A stretch of DNA of 64,000 bases from a virus. Shown here piece after piece: positions 23,963 to 33,466 of the stretch. The position numbers were made by a program, and so were the translations under genes. The stretch covers positions 32,167-96,166 of the IMG/VR virus record IMGVR_UViG_3300032313_001263. One strand, written 5' to 3'. How positions within the stretch are numbered: position 1 is the stretch's first letter; each line of letters starts with the position of its first letter. Under the pieces are notes generated by a model. It searched no databases and was not told the DNA's origin. It worked only from the letters and a program-made list of their open reading frames with translations.

Positions 23963-25972
23963 ATGAATTTAAAAGAATCAATAAACAAAATTAAACAAAT
24001 TAAAGTAAATTATAATCGTAGAAAAAGAAAAGAATTGGATAACGAGTCTAAAAATATAAAACATATTGCTGGATTAAAACCACATGTGGCACCATCTGGT
24101 AAAATGAAAAAATTTATAGAAACTATTGAAACTGAAAGAACATATGTAAGAACTCAATTAGTTAAAATTATAGATGAATTATTTATTGATACTAATTTAA
24201 AATTAGTAAATGATGGTGAAGTTGGTTCTATAACTGCAAAATTGGAAGTACCACTTATGTATATACCATTTTTTACTAGAGAGCAGGGGTTGAATAGTAA
24301 AATTATAGCAGATGATGGTAGTGTTATCAATTCTATTTATAATAGAGAACCTTTCTTAACTCACCTATCCACTTTAATATCCAAAGTAGCTTATTTAATT
24401 AGATATTTATATCAAGTTGCTGATTTCAATTTTTTTCCTGTTTCCTTAATATCCAATCCAATAAATAGGACCGATGTTGGTATCCAAATGAAGCGTGTTT
24501 TATTGGGAAAGGATAGAGGGCACTTTATGACTATTCTATATAATGTGATTGTTAAAGAAGAAAAGTTTGATTCTACATTTTGGTTAGCTGTTAAACGAAA
24601 ATTAGCAGATATTACGGAAAAGGGAAATAGCACACCAGCTGCTTTAAAAGAATTTCAAACTATTGGTATCGAAAATATTCTGAATCAATTATCAGAAACA
24701 GCTGATGAATTTAGTATTAAGGATTTAATTCCTGAAAAATATTTTAACATATTAATTTCAAAAAAGGAAACTTTACAAATTAGATTGGAAACAATTGATA
24801 CCCATAAAACTGAAATTGCTCGTCAAAATAATGATGAAAATGGTTGGAGACCTCACAACTTTGGTCTTTCGGAACTTATGGATTCGGTTATACATGATAA
24901 ATATATTAATTTTAATCAAACCGAATTGGATAAAATGTGTTCGGATTCTGATGTGTTTATGGGTAAAAAAACATTTTTATCAGGTAGATTATCTCAAAAC
25001 TTTTCTGGATTTGAAACCGAACCAATTATGATTTTGAATGCAGCTAGGGATATGGATTTTGATTCTAAATTGCATAAGTTTTTAGCCGGTAATGATAAGA
25101 CTGAAAGAGGAAATACATACATATCATCTATTGTTGATACCACAACAACAACTAATGACTTTAAGAAATTAAAAGTATCATTAGAAAAAGTAGCATTGAT
25201 ATCGGATGAGCAAGGTGATTCATTATGGGGACAATATAATGATTGGATTAGTAAGGCATATGATGAATGGCAAGCAACATATCCAACAAAAGGACAAACT
25301 AATAAGTTTAATAAACTCCAAGTCGGTTCTATGGATACTGCACTTACTATGTATAAAGCTATTGAATTTATAATGAAAGAATGTAAGATTAGAGAATCTG
25401 GATTGGAATCTACTTCTATTAATTTTGTAGTTTGGTTTATTGAACAATTGAAAACAAATATGAGTAATTTTGTTAAGAGAGTTGAAGAATCCGAAAACTC
25501 TTGGAATGGTAGATTTGATAAAGTTATTAAATTTTATGTAAATCATTATATTAAACATTTAACCACTCAATCTGGAAAATCCCAATCCGAATCTTCTCTT
25601 AAAAAAGAAAAACTTAGAAACCTTAGATTAAAAGCAAAGGAAATTGGATTATCACATACATTCAAAATGTATGATAGAAATACCAAAGGTTGGTTCATTA
25701 CATATATTGATTTGGAAAAGGGAACTGGATTGAATTTATGTCATTATTTATCAGCTAAGAAATCGGGTGGTTATACATACTCAAATACTGATATGGGGCC
25801 TGCTAGAGATAACATAGAAATAGTAAAAGAACAACAAATACCTAATGGATATTTTAGTTCAAATGGAACATATATAACCGAATTTAAAAGAGATTTCCCA
25901 AAACCACCATCAGATATGGATGATATAGAAGCTTGGGTAAACACACAAAAATTCGCAAAATTATTTGATTAA
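23963..25972 (+). CDS. Large protein of unknown function
   Basis: A 669-residue soluble, mixed-charge protein. I recognise no family. The N-terminus is highly basic (NKIKQIKVNYNRRKRKEL), the central part contains LMYIPFFTREQGLNSK, GKKTFLSGRLSQNF and DDFKK-like segments, and the C-terminus has KMYDRNTKGWFITYIDLEKG and an acidic end (SDMDDIEAWV). No signal peptide, membrane helix or nucleotide-binding loop is apparent. It has its own promoter and is followed after 3 nt by a glycosyltransferase and then the DNA polymerase, so it is probably expressed early with replication genes. Confidence 0.65.
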   Translation: MNLKESINKIKQIKVNYNRRKRKELDNESKNIKHIAGLKPHVAPSGKMKKFIETIETERTYVRTQLVKIIDELFIDTNLKLVNDGEVGSITAKLEVPLMYIPFFTREQGLNSKIIADDGSVINSIYNREPFLTHLSTLISKVAYLIRYLYQVADFNFFPVSLISNPINRTDVGIQMKRVLLGKDRGHFMTILYNVIVKEEKFDSTFWLAVKRKLADITEKGNSTPAALKEFQTIGIENILNQLSETADEFSIKDLIPEKYFNILISKKETLQIRLETIDTHKTEIARQNNDENGWRPHNFGLSELMDSVIHDKYINFNQTELDKMCSDSDVFMGKKTFLSGRLSQNFSGFETEPIMILNAARDMDFDSKLHKFLAGNDKTERGNTYISSIVDTTTTTNDFKKLKVSLEKVALISDEQGDSLWGQYNDWISKAYDEWQATYPTKGQTNKFNKLQVGSMDTALTMYKAIEFIMKECKIRESGLESTSINFVVWFIEQLKTNMSNFVKRVEESENSWNGRFDKVIKFYVNHYIKHLTTQSGKSQSESSLKKEKLRNLRLKAKEIGLSHTFKMYDRNTKGWFITYIDLEKGTGLNLCHYLSAKKSGGYTYSNTDMGPARDNIEIVKEQQIPNGYFSSNGTYITEFKRDFPKPPSDMDDIEAWVNTQKFAKLFD

Positions 25973-25975
25973 CAT

Positions 25976-27088
25976 ATGAAAGTATTAGTAATACCAAATT
26001 ACACAAACTTTGGCTCTAACAAAGATATAAATAGAGATTCATTTTTACTGGTGTTTAAAGCATTTTTAGATAACACAAAAATAGGTAAGAAATGGGAGTT
26101 TGTACTCCCATATCCTGATATGGATAACCATCCTGGTATTATTAATACATTCGAATATCCAAACGTATCTCTCCGTAGAATGGATGGATTAGATTGCTTT
26201 CCGCCAAAAATGAGGGTAAACTATCCATATAAATTTTTCCACCGATTAATTGATAAGGAAAATTTTAATCTAATTTGGTCACATCTACCTGAATGGACAC
26301 ACGAATATAAAATTACTCGTATTTACAACAAAACTCAACCTATTATCGGATACTGTCATTGGTGGGAAATCAAAGATAATGGTGCTAGGGATGATAACTC
26401 TTTTTGGAAAAACGTTAAGGGTATGTTAGATATGAAAGTATGTGGTGTAAACTCCCAATGGGTTAAAGATTTGGTAATTAAAAGAGCATCTGAAGATTTT
26501 CAACCACATATCATTGAAAAATTAGATAGAATTATTCAGCCTTGGTATTTGGGTACGGATGAATTTGTAGAACCAACGGAGTACAAACCAAAAACTATTG
26601 TGTTCAATCATAGAGAAGGGGTATATACAGGTTCCGAATGGTTCTTTGAAACTATGGATAATCTATGGAAAGAAAGACAGGATTTTGAGGTGTGGACTAG
26701 TTTGAAAGATATGAAAAAACCATACACAAAATACATTGGACATGCCGATAGAAATGTTTATATGAATCAACTATCACAAGCTCATTTTGGAGTTGGTTGT
26801 TTCCAAACATATTCAGCATGGAGTATGAGTACAACGGATGGATTGAGTAGAGGTGTTCCATATGTACTACCAAACGGATTATGTTACCCTGAAATGGTTG
26901 GTAATGATTATCCATTACTATATAATTCGAAGGAGCATTTTAAAGAAGTGGTTGTTGGGTTATTGGATGGAACAATTGAAAGACCCGATGTAAGTACAAT
27001 ATCAAAAGCCCTATTATGGGAAAACTCATTAAAGAGTTGGGATATTGAAAATAATTTTGAAAAAACCGCTAGAATATTTGAAGATTAA
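25976..27088 (+). CDS. GT-B glycosyltransferase cotranscribed with DNA polymerase
   Basis: A 370-residue protein with a GT-B layout: N-terminal MKVLVIPNYTNFGSN followed by strands and loops, and a C-terminal donor-binding half with HFGVGCFQTYSAWSMSTTDG, LSRGVPYVLPNGL and YPLLYN. The last part matches the sugar-nucleotide site pattern of GT1/GT4 families. It ends 2 nt before the family-B polymerase gene, unlike the glycan locus far downstream, which suggests a DNA-base glucosyltransferase as in T4. There is, however, no visible hydroxymethylase here. Alternatively it is an ordinary glycosyltransferase. Confidence 0.65.
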   Translation: MKVLVIPNYTNFGSNKDINRDSFLLVFKAFLDNTKIGKKWEFVLPYPDMDNHPGIINTFEYPNVSLRRMDGLDCFPPKMRVNYPYKFFHRLIDKENFNLIWSHLPEWTHEYKITRIYNKTQPIIGYCHWWEIKDNGARDDNSFWKNVKGMLDMKVCGVNSQWVKDLVIKRASEDFQPHIIEKLDRIIQPWYLGTDEFVEPTEYKPKTIVFNHREGVYTGSEWFFETMDNLWKERQDFEVWTSLKDMKKPYTKYIGHADRNVYMNQLSQAHFGVGCFQTYSAWSMSTTDGLSRGVPYVLPNGLCYPEMVGNDYPLLYNSKEHFKEVVVGLLDGTIERPDVSTISKALLWENSLKSWDIENNFEKTARIFED

Positions 27089-27090
27089 TT

Positions 27091-29613
27091 ATGTATCAAA
27101 ACTGCTATTATCAGAGAGAAAAGAATTTAGTGCACATTTGGGATGATAAACAAGGGTATAGAAGTTTTCCTTACACTCGTTATGCGTATGAAAAAGCCGA
27201 AAGGGGTGATTATACATCGTTATATGGTGATAAACTAACAAAGATATACAAATTTAAGGGAGATGACCCTAATCTATTTGAATCGGATGTTGCCGAAACT
27301 ACTAGAGTATTGGTTGATACTTATACGGATTCGGATGTTCCATCGGAGGGGCACGTTATCTTAACATACGATATTGAGTGTGAGATGGAGACTGGATTAC
27401 CTGATATGGAGAAAGCGGAAAACGAATTAACCGCAATTGGTTTACATGATTCAGCAGCTGACCAATACTATGTTCTTATTATGGATAAGAGTGGTAAGAT
27501 GGTGGAGAAGAAAACCGATAAAGCCATTGTAATTCCATTTGTGGATGAAAGGGATATGATACTTAAATACTTGGATTTGTATGAGTATATTAATCCCACA
27601 ATCGTTACAGGTTGGAACATTGATTACTTTGATACACCTTACCTATACAATCGTATTAAGAGGGTGTTAGGTCAAAAGCATGCTAATCGTTTATCACCAA
27701 TCGGAGAATGTTTCTGGTCACCATATCGTAAGAGATTCTTTATGGCGGGGGTATCCTATTTGGATTATTTAGGATTGTATAAAAACTTCACATATACGGA
27801 GTTGGACAACTATCGTTTGGATAGTATTGCAATGAGAGAGTTGGGTAGAGGTAAGATTGAATATAAAGGTAATTTGGATATCTTATTCAGAGATGATATT
27901 GAAAAGTTTATTGAATATAACTTAGTGGATGTTCAGTTAGTTGTAGATATGGATGCCAAACTACAATTCATTGATACTGCTAGAGGTATCTGCCACGCTG
28001 GACACGTACCATATGAGGACTTTGTATATTCATCAAAATATTTGGAAGGTGCACTACTAACTTATCTAAAAAGAAAGAATATTGTAGCACCTAACAAACC
28101 TGCGGATAGACAAGAAAGGATGCAGGCATTGCGAGATAATGACCAAGAAAAGTTTATTGGGGCATATGTAAAAGCACCCATTGTTGGTAAGTATGATTGG
28201 ATATATGACTTGGACTTAACATCACTATATCCATCCATCATTATGACTCTTAACATATCACCTGAAACAAAGGTAGCTAAGATTGATAATTGGGATGCTC
28301 AAAAGTATATGAAGGGTGAGATTGATGAGTTCTTCATTGGAAACCGAACGATATCAAAAGAAAACTTAAAGAAACTATTAGAAGAAAGTAAGTATTCGGT
28401 ATCATCTAATGGTGTAATGTATAGAACCGATAAAGCTGGTTGTATCCCTGATATTTTAGATTTGTGGTTCTCTCAACGTGTGGAGTTCCGTAAGTTGGAA
28501 AAACAATTTGGTGAAAGTGGTGATAAAGAAAAATATGCATTCTATAAGAAAAGACAGTTAGTACAAAAGATTTTATTGAACTCACTATACGGAGTATTGG
28601 GATTACCCGCATTCCGTTTCTATGATGTGGATAATGCTGAGGCGGTAACAACAACAGGTCAGACCGTAATTAAATCTACGGCTGATATGGCTAATATTAA
28701 ATACAATAAAGAGTTAGGAACAATTGGACAGGATTTCAACATATACATTGATACGGATTCAGTATTCTTTTCAGCAGTACCTATATTAGACCATAGATAT
28801 GAGAATTGGAAAGCTGATAATGATACTGAAATTGCATTGAAAGTAGATACAATTGCTGGTGAAACGCAGGATTTCTTAAACAACTTTTATGATGTATTAT
28901 CGGAAAGAGTATTCAATGTAGATAAAACCAAACACCGTTTCCAAATTAAGAAAGAGTTTGTATCCAAATCAGGTATTTGGATTGCTAAAAAAAGATATGC
29001 ACAATGGATTATTGCGGAAAATGGTATTCCATGTGATAGATTGGATGTTAAAGGATTGGATGTAGTTCGTTCATCATATCCAGCACAATTCCGTAAGTTT
29101 ATGAGTGGTATCTTAATTGATATTCTAAAGGGTGAAACCGAAGATGTATTAACTGATAAGATACACTATTTCAAAAAAGATTTGGTTAATATGAATGTAA
29201 CTTCAATTGCTAAGAATTCAGCAGTTAAGGAGTTATCTAAATACATACCAAAGAAAAAGGATAATAGAGCAATGTTTCAATTCAATAGTGGAACACCGGC
29301 GCACGTTAAAGCAGCAATTGCACATAACCAACTGATAGCTCACTTTAATATACAAAATACCTGCGAACCAATGAAAGATGGTGATAAGATTAAGTGGGTA
29401 TATCTAAAGCAAAATCCATATGGGTTAGATGGATTGGCATTTAAGGGATATGAGGATTCGGAACAAATTATGGATTTAGTAAAAACTTACATTGATTACG
29501 ATAAAATCTTTGAGAGAGAACTGCTAAAGAAGTTAGAAGATTTCTACGGAGCATTGGGTTGGGGTGAAGTTCTTTCTTCACAAAAAACAGCTGAAAAGTT
29601 TTTCTCTTTTTAG
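27091..29613 (+). CDS. gp43: Replicative DNA polymerase, family B (gp43)
   Basis: An 840-residue polymerase with 3'-5' exonuclease motifs YDIECE (Exo I), GWNIDYFDTPYL (Exo II) and YNLVDVQLV (Exo III), then motif A DLDLTSLYPSII, motif B KILLNSLYGVLG and motif C YIDTDSVFF. All catalytic acids are present. It is shorter than T4 gp43 (898). The C-terminal ALGWGEVLSSQKTAEKFFSF end looks like the clamp-interaction tail of T4-type polymerases. The clamp gene follows after a host-type promoter. Confidence 0.95.
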   Translation: MYQNCYYQREKNLVHIWDDKQGYRSFPYTRYAYEKAERGDYTSLYGDKLTKIYKFKGDDPNLFESDVAETTRVLVDTYTDSDVPSEGHVILTYDIECEMETGLPDMEKAENELTAIGLHDSAADQYYVLIMDKSGKMVEKKTDKAIVIPFVDERDMILKYLDLYEYINPTIVTGWNIDYFDTPYLYNRIKRVLGQKHANRLSPIGECFWSPYRKRFFMAGVSYLDYLGLYKNFTYTELDNYRLDSIAMRELGRGKIEYKGNLDILFRDDIEKFIEYNLVDVQLVVDMDAKLQFIDTARGICHAGHVPYEDFVYSSKYLEGALLTYLKRKNIVAPNKPADRQERMQALRDNDQEKFIGAYVKAPIVGKYDWIYDLDLTSLYPSIIMTLNISPETKVAKIDNWDAQKYMKGEIDEFFIGNRTISKENLKKLLEESKYSVSSNGVMYRTDKAGCIPDILDLWFSQRVEFRKLEKQFGESGDKEKYAFYKKRQLVQKILLNSLYGVLGLPAFRFYDVDNAEAVTTTGQTVIKSTADMANIKYNKELGTIGQDFNIYIDTDSVFFSAVPILDHRYENWKADNDTEIALKVDTIAGETQDFLNNFYDVLSERVFNVDKTKHRFQIKKEFVSKSGIWIAKKRYAQWIIAENGIPCDRLDVKGLDVVRSSYPAQFRKFMSGILIDILKGETEDVLTDKIHYFKKDLVNMNVTSIAKNSAVKELSKYIPKKKDNRAMFQFNSGTPAHVKAAIAHNQLIAHFNIQNTCEPMKDGDKIKWVYLKQNPYGLDGLAFKGYEDSEQIMDLVKTYIDYDKIFERELLKKLEDFYGALGWGEVLSSQKTAEKFFSF

Positions 29614-29644
29614 TTGGAAAATTCACAAAATATGTGTATCTTTG
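29613..29644 (+). promoter_or_regulatory. Bacteroidota-type promoter for sliding clamp
   Basis: GTTG at 29613-29616 overlaps the polymerase stop codon; there is a 20-nt spacer and TATCTTTG at 29637-29644, leaving a 40-nt leader before the clamp ATG. Confidence 0.7.
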
Positions 29645-29684
29645 TAAACGAATATAAAATAAATAAAACAATAAATAACTAATT

Positions 29685-30380
29685 ATGAACAGAAGCAAAT
29701 TTGATGGTTTCGTAGGTCGTTACAACTTAGGTGGTGAGATTGAATCCGTTATGGTAAAATCCGATGAGAATAACTTATCGGTAAGAATGATTTCAGATGA
29801 TAAAACTTTATTAGGTGATGTAAGTGTTGCAGAATCGGATTTCCCAAATGGTGAGTTTGGTATCTATACAACATCACAATTAAAAGGTTTGTTATCCGTA
29901 TTAGATGATGCTATCACTATTGAAGAAGTGACTGGAGCATTAAAGTTTTCGGATAAGAAAACTAAAGTACAATATATGTTAGCTGCACCATCGGTTATCC
30001 CTGCGGTACCTGATTTGAAAGCACTTCCTCCATTTGATGCGGAAATCACATTGGATGATGACTTTGTAAATAAGTTCATCAAATCTAAAGGTGTATTATC
30101 GGATGCAGATACATTTACATTTATTCACAAAGGTGGTAAGGGTGAGATTATTTTAGGATACTCTTCAATCAATTCCAACCGAATTTCATTGGATGTGGAT
30201 TCAACTGCAACTAATGATATCGAACCAATTGCATTCTCTGCAAAGTATTTGAAAGCTATCTTAATGGCTAACAAAGGTTCTAAAACATCTTCATTGAAAA
30301 TCTCTTCAAAAGGATTATCGCACGTATCATTTACGGATGGGGATTATGTATCAAACTATTATCTTGTAGAGATTAAATAA
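29685..30380 (+). CDS. gp45: Sliding clamp (gp45 type)
   Basis: A 231-residue processivity clamp of T4-like design. It has no enzyme motifs; the identification rests on size, on the repeated beta-sheet pattern with segments SVRMISDDKTLLGDV and DTFTFIHKGGKGEIILGYSS, and on its place after the polymerase and before the clamp loaders. It ends IAFSAKYLKAILMANK, then SFTDGDYVSNYYLVEIK, a closing strand typical of clamps. It forms a ring with gp43 and is loaded by gp44/gp62. Confidence 0.85.
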   Translation: MNRSKFDGFVGRYNLGGEIESVMVKSDENNLSVRMISDDKTLLGDVSVAESDFPNGEFGIYTTSQLKGLLSVLDDAITIEEVTGALKFSDKKTKVQYMLAAPSVIPAVPDLKALPPFDAEITLDDDFVNKFIKSKGVLSDADTFTFIHKGGKGEIILGYSSINSNRISLDVDSTATNDIEPIAFSAKYLKAILMANKGSKTSSLKISSKGLSHVSFTDGDYVSNYYLVEIK

Positions 30381-30381
30381 G

Positions 30382-30561
30382 ATGGCAAATCAGCACTATA
30401 CTATAATTGAAGAACCACAAATGTTAATTGATGATTATCTATATGTTTGTGAAACTTGGAATATGAATTTGAAAGAGTTCCTTGTAAAGAATGCTGGTAA
30501 AGAAATTTATATCTATTCACCATCAATAGTAACTAATAAAATTGTAGCAATCGTAAAATAA
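30382..30561 (+). CDS. Small unknown protein (59 aa)
   Basis: An ATG at 30382 opens a 59-codon frame ending in TAA, placed one base after the clamp stop and 6 nt before the DruA-like gene. The product begins MANQHYTIIEEPQMLIDDYL, then VCETWNMNLKEFLVKNAG and ends with a beta strand, NKIVAIVK. It fills the gap exactly with operon-like spacing and has normal composition, so I consider it a real gene. Function is unknown; possibly a small clamp-associated or regulatory protein. Confidence 0.65.
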   Translation: MANQHYTIIEEPQMLIDDYLYVCETWNMNLKEFLVKNAGKEIYIYSPSIVTNKIVAIVK

Positions 30562-30567
30562 TATAAT

Positions 30568-31782
30568 ATGAGCTTTTGGGATAGTGAACCGGAAAAACCT
30601 GTATTTGATTTTGATAGAGAGAAGGCAAATCTAATAGAAAATATGGATTACCTACTTACTATGAGTGTAGAGGAGCAAACTCTATACAAAAAATGGGTAG
30701 AATTACAGGGAGATACAATGATTAAGGATAAATCCCTCATAGCTTCATATTACGATTCTCAATGGAAACCAACTGATATCAACAATAAGGAACTAACGAT
30801 AAAAGAAATTGAATCGTTAGACCCTTACGTTGAGATTGTAGATGATAATCCAAAAGAATCTACTAAGTGGGCACAAATCCGTAGGATGATTCACACAATG
30901 GATTTTACAGCAAACCCTGGCAGAAATGTTAAGATTAATGTGAAAGATAGAGTTAGTGGTAAATTATTAGGTCAAATTTCATTGGCATCCGATGTTACTT
31001 CAATGGGAGTTAGAGATAATTTTATTGGTTGGAGTAAAGATAATAAGTTTGTAGATGGTAAGTTAAACCACACTACAATCGCATCTACTATTGTATGTAC
31101 ACAACCATTAGGATATAACTTCTTAGGTGGTAAGTTAGTTGCTATGATGACTACTGTTCCGGAGATTAGAAATCATTGGAAAACAAAGTATGGTCAAACG
31201 CTTGTAGCAGTTGGTACAACATCATTATATGGTATTCACTCACAATATAATGGTATTCCACTTTTTAAAACATTAGGAGAATCAGCTGGTAAGATTAGTT
31301 TAAAGCCTGATGATAAATTCTATGACCCTTGGCACCAATGGTTAAAAGAAAATAGAGCAGAGTGGTATAGTGATAATATTACCGAAGAAAGAGCTAGAAA
31401 TGGTGCTAATATGGGATATGAAGCTAATGGACCTGTTAGTGGTATTAAACAAAAGATATTGGGTAAAATCTTCAAAGAGTGTGGAATCAAAGCAAACGAA
31501 TATCATCACGGATTTAAAAGAGGTGTATATCTTGCTATGATGTATGAGAACGGAAGAGAGTTCTTATGTAAGCAAATTGAAGAAGATGCGTTGGTATTAA
31601 AACCTAAATTTGAGCAAGGTATTGATTACATTAACAAATGGTGGAAAAAACATGCAATTAGTAGATATTCTAAATTGCATGATGAAGGTAGAATTAAGCC
31701 CGAACATCTATTCTATATTGAAGGTATAGGTATGGGTTGGGATGAATTCAAAGCAAAATATTTAAAAGAAGTAGGAAGATAA
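30568..31782 (+). CDS. DUF4338/DruA-like protein
   Basis: A 404-residue protein. The central block LLGQISLASDVTSMGVRDNF, then IGWSKDNK, IVCTQPLGYNFLGGKL, and TSLYGIHSQYNGIPLFK matches my recollection of DUF4338, the domain of DruA in Druantia anti-phage systems and of homologues in phages and mobile elements. Function of this domain is poorly known. Here it is cotranscribed with clamp and clamp-loader genes, so a role in replication or DNA processing, or decoy of host Druantia, is possible. The C-terminus is Lys/Tyr-rich. A second gene starts at its stop (TAATG). Confidence 0.65.
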   Translation: MSFWDSEPEKPVFDFDREKANLIENMDYLLTMSVEEQTLYKKWVELQGDTMIKDKSLIASYYDSQWKPTDINNKELTIKEIESLDPYVEIVDDNPKESTKWAQIRRMIHTMDFTANPGRNVKINVKDRVSGKLLGQISLASDVTSMGVRDNFIGWSKDNKFVDGKLNHTTIASTIVCTQPLGYNFLGGKLVAMMTTVPEIRNHWKTKYGQTLVAVGTTSLYGIHSQYNGIPLFKTLGESAGKISLKPDDKFYDPWHQWLKENRAEWYSDNITEERARNGANMGYEANGPVSGIKQKILGKIFKECGIKANEYHHGFKRGVYLAMMYENGREFLCKQIEEDALVLKPKFEQGIDYINKWWKKHAISRYSKLHDEGRIKPEHLFYIEGIGMGWDEFKAKYLKEVGR

Positions 31783-32105
31783 TGGGAAAACAATTAGAGT
31801 TATTTGAAGATATAAATTCCACACCAAATGGAATAATCAATATAAAACAACCAAACAAATACGAAGAGTGTGAATGGTGTTTTCAGTTTGATAATAACGA
31901 ACCACAAGTATTTGCATGGACGGATGAAAATATGGGCGATGATGAACCACAAGTTCAATTTACTATATCCAATAACGAACATTCAAATATAACATTTACC
32001 CATAATGATGGGAAGGTGTTTAAGATATTTGCAAGAGAGATGACAGAGAAAGGTAGAGAAATGCAACAAAAACAAAAATTATTTACACATGAAAGTAAAA
32101 ATTAA
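31782..32105 (+). CDS. Small acidic protein of unknown function
   Basis: A 107-residue protein starting in the preceding stop (TAATG) and overlapping the dUTPase start by 17 nt. It contains a Cys-Glu-Trp-Cys pair (EECEWCFQFDNNEPQVFAW), a beta-rich middle and a Lys/Gln-rich end. It is translationally coupled to both neighbours. No family is recognised. Confidence 0.6.
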   Translation: MGKQLELFEDINSTPNGIINIKQPNKYEECEWCFQFDNNEPQVFAWTDENMGDDEPQVQFTISNNEHSNITFTHNDGKVFKIFAREMTEKGREMQQKQKLFTHESKN

Positions 32106-32514
32106 AAAAGTACATCCTGATGCGGTAAAACCAAAGTACGCAAAGGAGAGTGATGCTGGAATGGATTTAGTAGCAACATCTATTATAGAAAATACATCAT
32201 TTCAAATAACATATGGGTTGGGTATTGCAATGGAGATACCCGATGGAATGGTTGGATTAGTTTTTCCTCGTTCATCTATACGAAACACCGAATTGATATT
32301 AAGTAATTCAGTTGGCGTTATTGATGCTGGATATAGGGGAGAATTACAAGCAACTTTTAATAAGTTGAATGGGTTGGATTCTATTGCCTATAATGTGGGA
32401 GATAGAATTGCACAAATAATAATCGTACCACACCCAATTGTTCAGATTGTAGAGGTAGATGAATTAAGTGAAAGTAAGAGAGGTATCGGTGGATTTGGTA
32501 GTACAGGTAAATAA
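32089..32514 (+). CDS. dut: dUTP diphosphatase (dUTPase)
   Basis: Hydrolyses dUTP to dUMP and PPi, keeping uracil out of DNA and supplying dTMP precursor. It is 141 residues long with all five motifs of trimeric dUTPases in order: DAGMDL, PRSSIRN, GVIDAGYRGELQA, VGDRIAQIII and the C-terminal RGIGGFGSTG that folds over the active site. It is cotranscribed with clamp and clamp-loader genes. Confidence 0.95.
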   Translation: MKVKIKKVHPDAVKPKYAKESDAGMDLVATSIIENTSFQITYGLGIAMEIPDGMVGLVFPRSSIRNTELILSNSVGVIDAGYRGELQATFNKLNGLDSIAYNVGDRIAQIIIVPHPIVQIVEVDELSESKRGIGGFGSTGK

Positions 32515-32520
32515 AATAAT

Positions 32521-33465
32521 ATGTCTTTTATAGAACAAACAAAAGAAAAAGTAAACAATAGCTTATGGGTTGAGAAATATCGCCCATCTAAGTTATCGGA
32601 GTATGTAGGTAATGACCACCTAAAAGCCAAAGTAGAGGGTTATTTAGAAAGTGGAGATGTACCACATTTGTTATTGTATGGTAGAGCTGGTACTGGTAAA
32701 ACTACGTTAGCAAAGTTAATTGTAAATTCAATTGAATGTGATTATATGATTATCAACGCATCATCGGAGAACAACGTAGATACTGTCCGTAACAAAGTAA
32801 CCAACTTTGCATCTTCTATGGGATTCAAACCATTTAAGATTATCATTTTGGATGAGTTTGATTATATGACTCACAACGCACAGGCAATCTTGCGTAATTT
32901 AATGGAAACATTCTCAGCACACTGCCGATTCATTCTAACGTGTAACTATGTGGAGAAGGTAATTGAACCTATCCAAAGTAGATGCCAAACATTCCAAATC
33001 ATCCCACCTACAAAGAAAGATGTGGCAATCCAAATCAGTAACATCTTAAAAGCTGAAGAGATTGAGTTTGATATTAAGGATTTAGTACCTATCATAGATG
33101 CTGCATATCCTGATATTCGTAAGGTTATCAATACTTGCCAACTTAACTCTAACAAAGGAAAGTTGAAAGTAGATGTTCAGAATCTATTAGAAAACGATTA
33201 CAAAATCAAAGTATTGGATATCTTAAAATCTAATGATGATAAGAGAAACAAATATATGAATGTGAGACAGGCATTAATTGATTCAAAGGTATCTGATTTT
33301 ACGGAACTATACACTTTACTATATGATAAAGTGGAAGAATATGCTGGAGAAAATACCGCTAATGTAATTCTTTTATTAGGGGATGGTGCTTATAAATCAG
33401 CATTGGTAATTGATAAAGAAATAACTGCGGCAGCAACACTTATACAAATATTAAACGCAATTTAA
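32521..33465 (+). CDS. gp44: Clamp loader large subunit (gp44, AAA+ ATPase)
   Basis: Opens and loads the sliding clamp on primed DNA using ATP. It is 314 residues long and of replication-factor-C type: LWVEKYRPSKLSEYVGN, Walker A LLLYGRAGTGKT, Walker B IIILDEFDYMT, sensor I FILTCNY, and the SRC motif IEPIQSRCQTF with the arginine finger. A helical collar follows. The partner gp62-like gene lies two genes downstream, separated by a zinc-ribbon gene. Confidence 0.93.
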   Translation: MSFIEQTKEKVNNSLWVEKYRPSKLSEYVGNDHLKAKVEGYLESGDVPHLLLYGRAGTGKTTLAKLIVNSIECDYMIINASSENNVDTVRNKVTNFASSMGFKPFKIIILDEFDYMTHNAQAILRNLMETFSAHCRFILTCNYVEKVIEPIQSRCQTFQIIPPTKKDVAIQISNILKAEEIEFDIKDLVPIIDAAYPDIRKVINTCQLNSNKGKLKVDVQNLLENDYKIKVLDILKSNDDKRNKYMNVRQALIDSKVSDFTELYTLLYDKVEEYAGENTANVILLLGDGAYKSALVIDKEITAAATLIQILNAI

Positions 33466-33466
33466 A

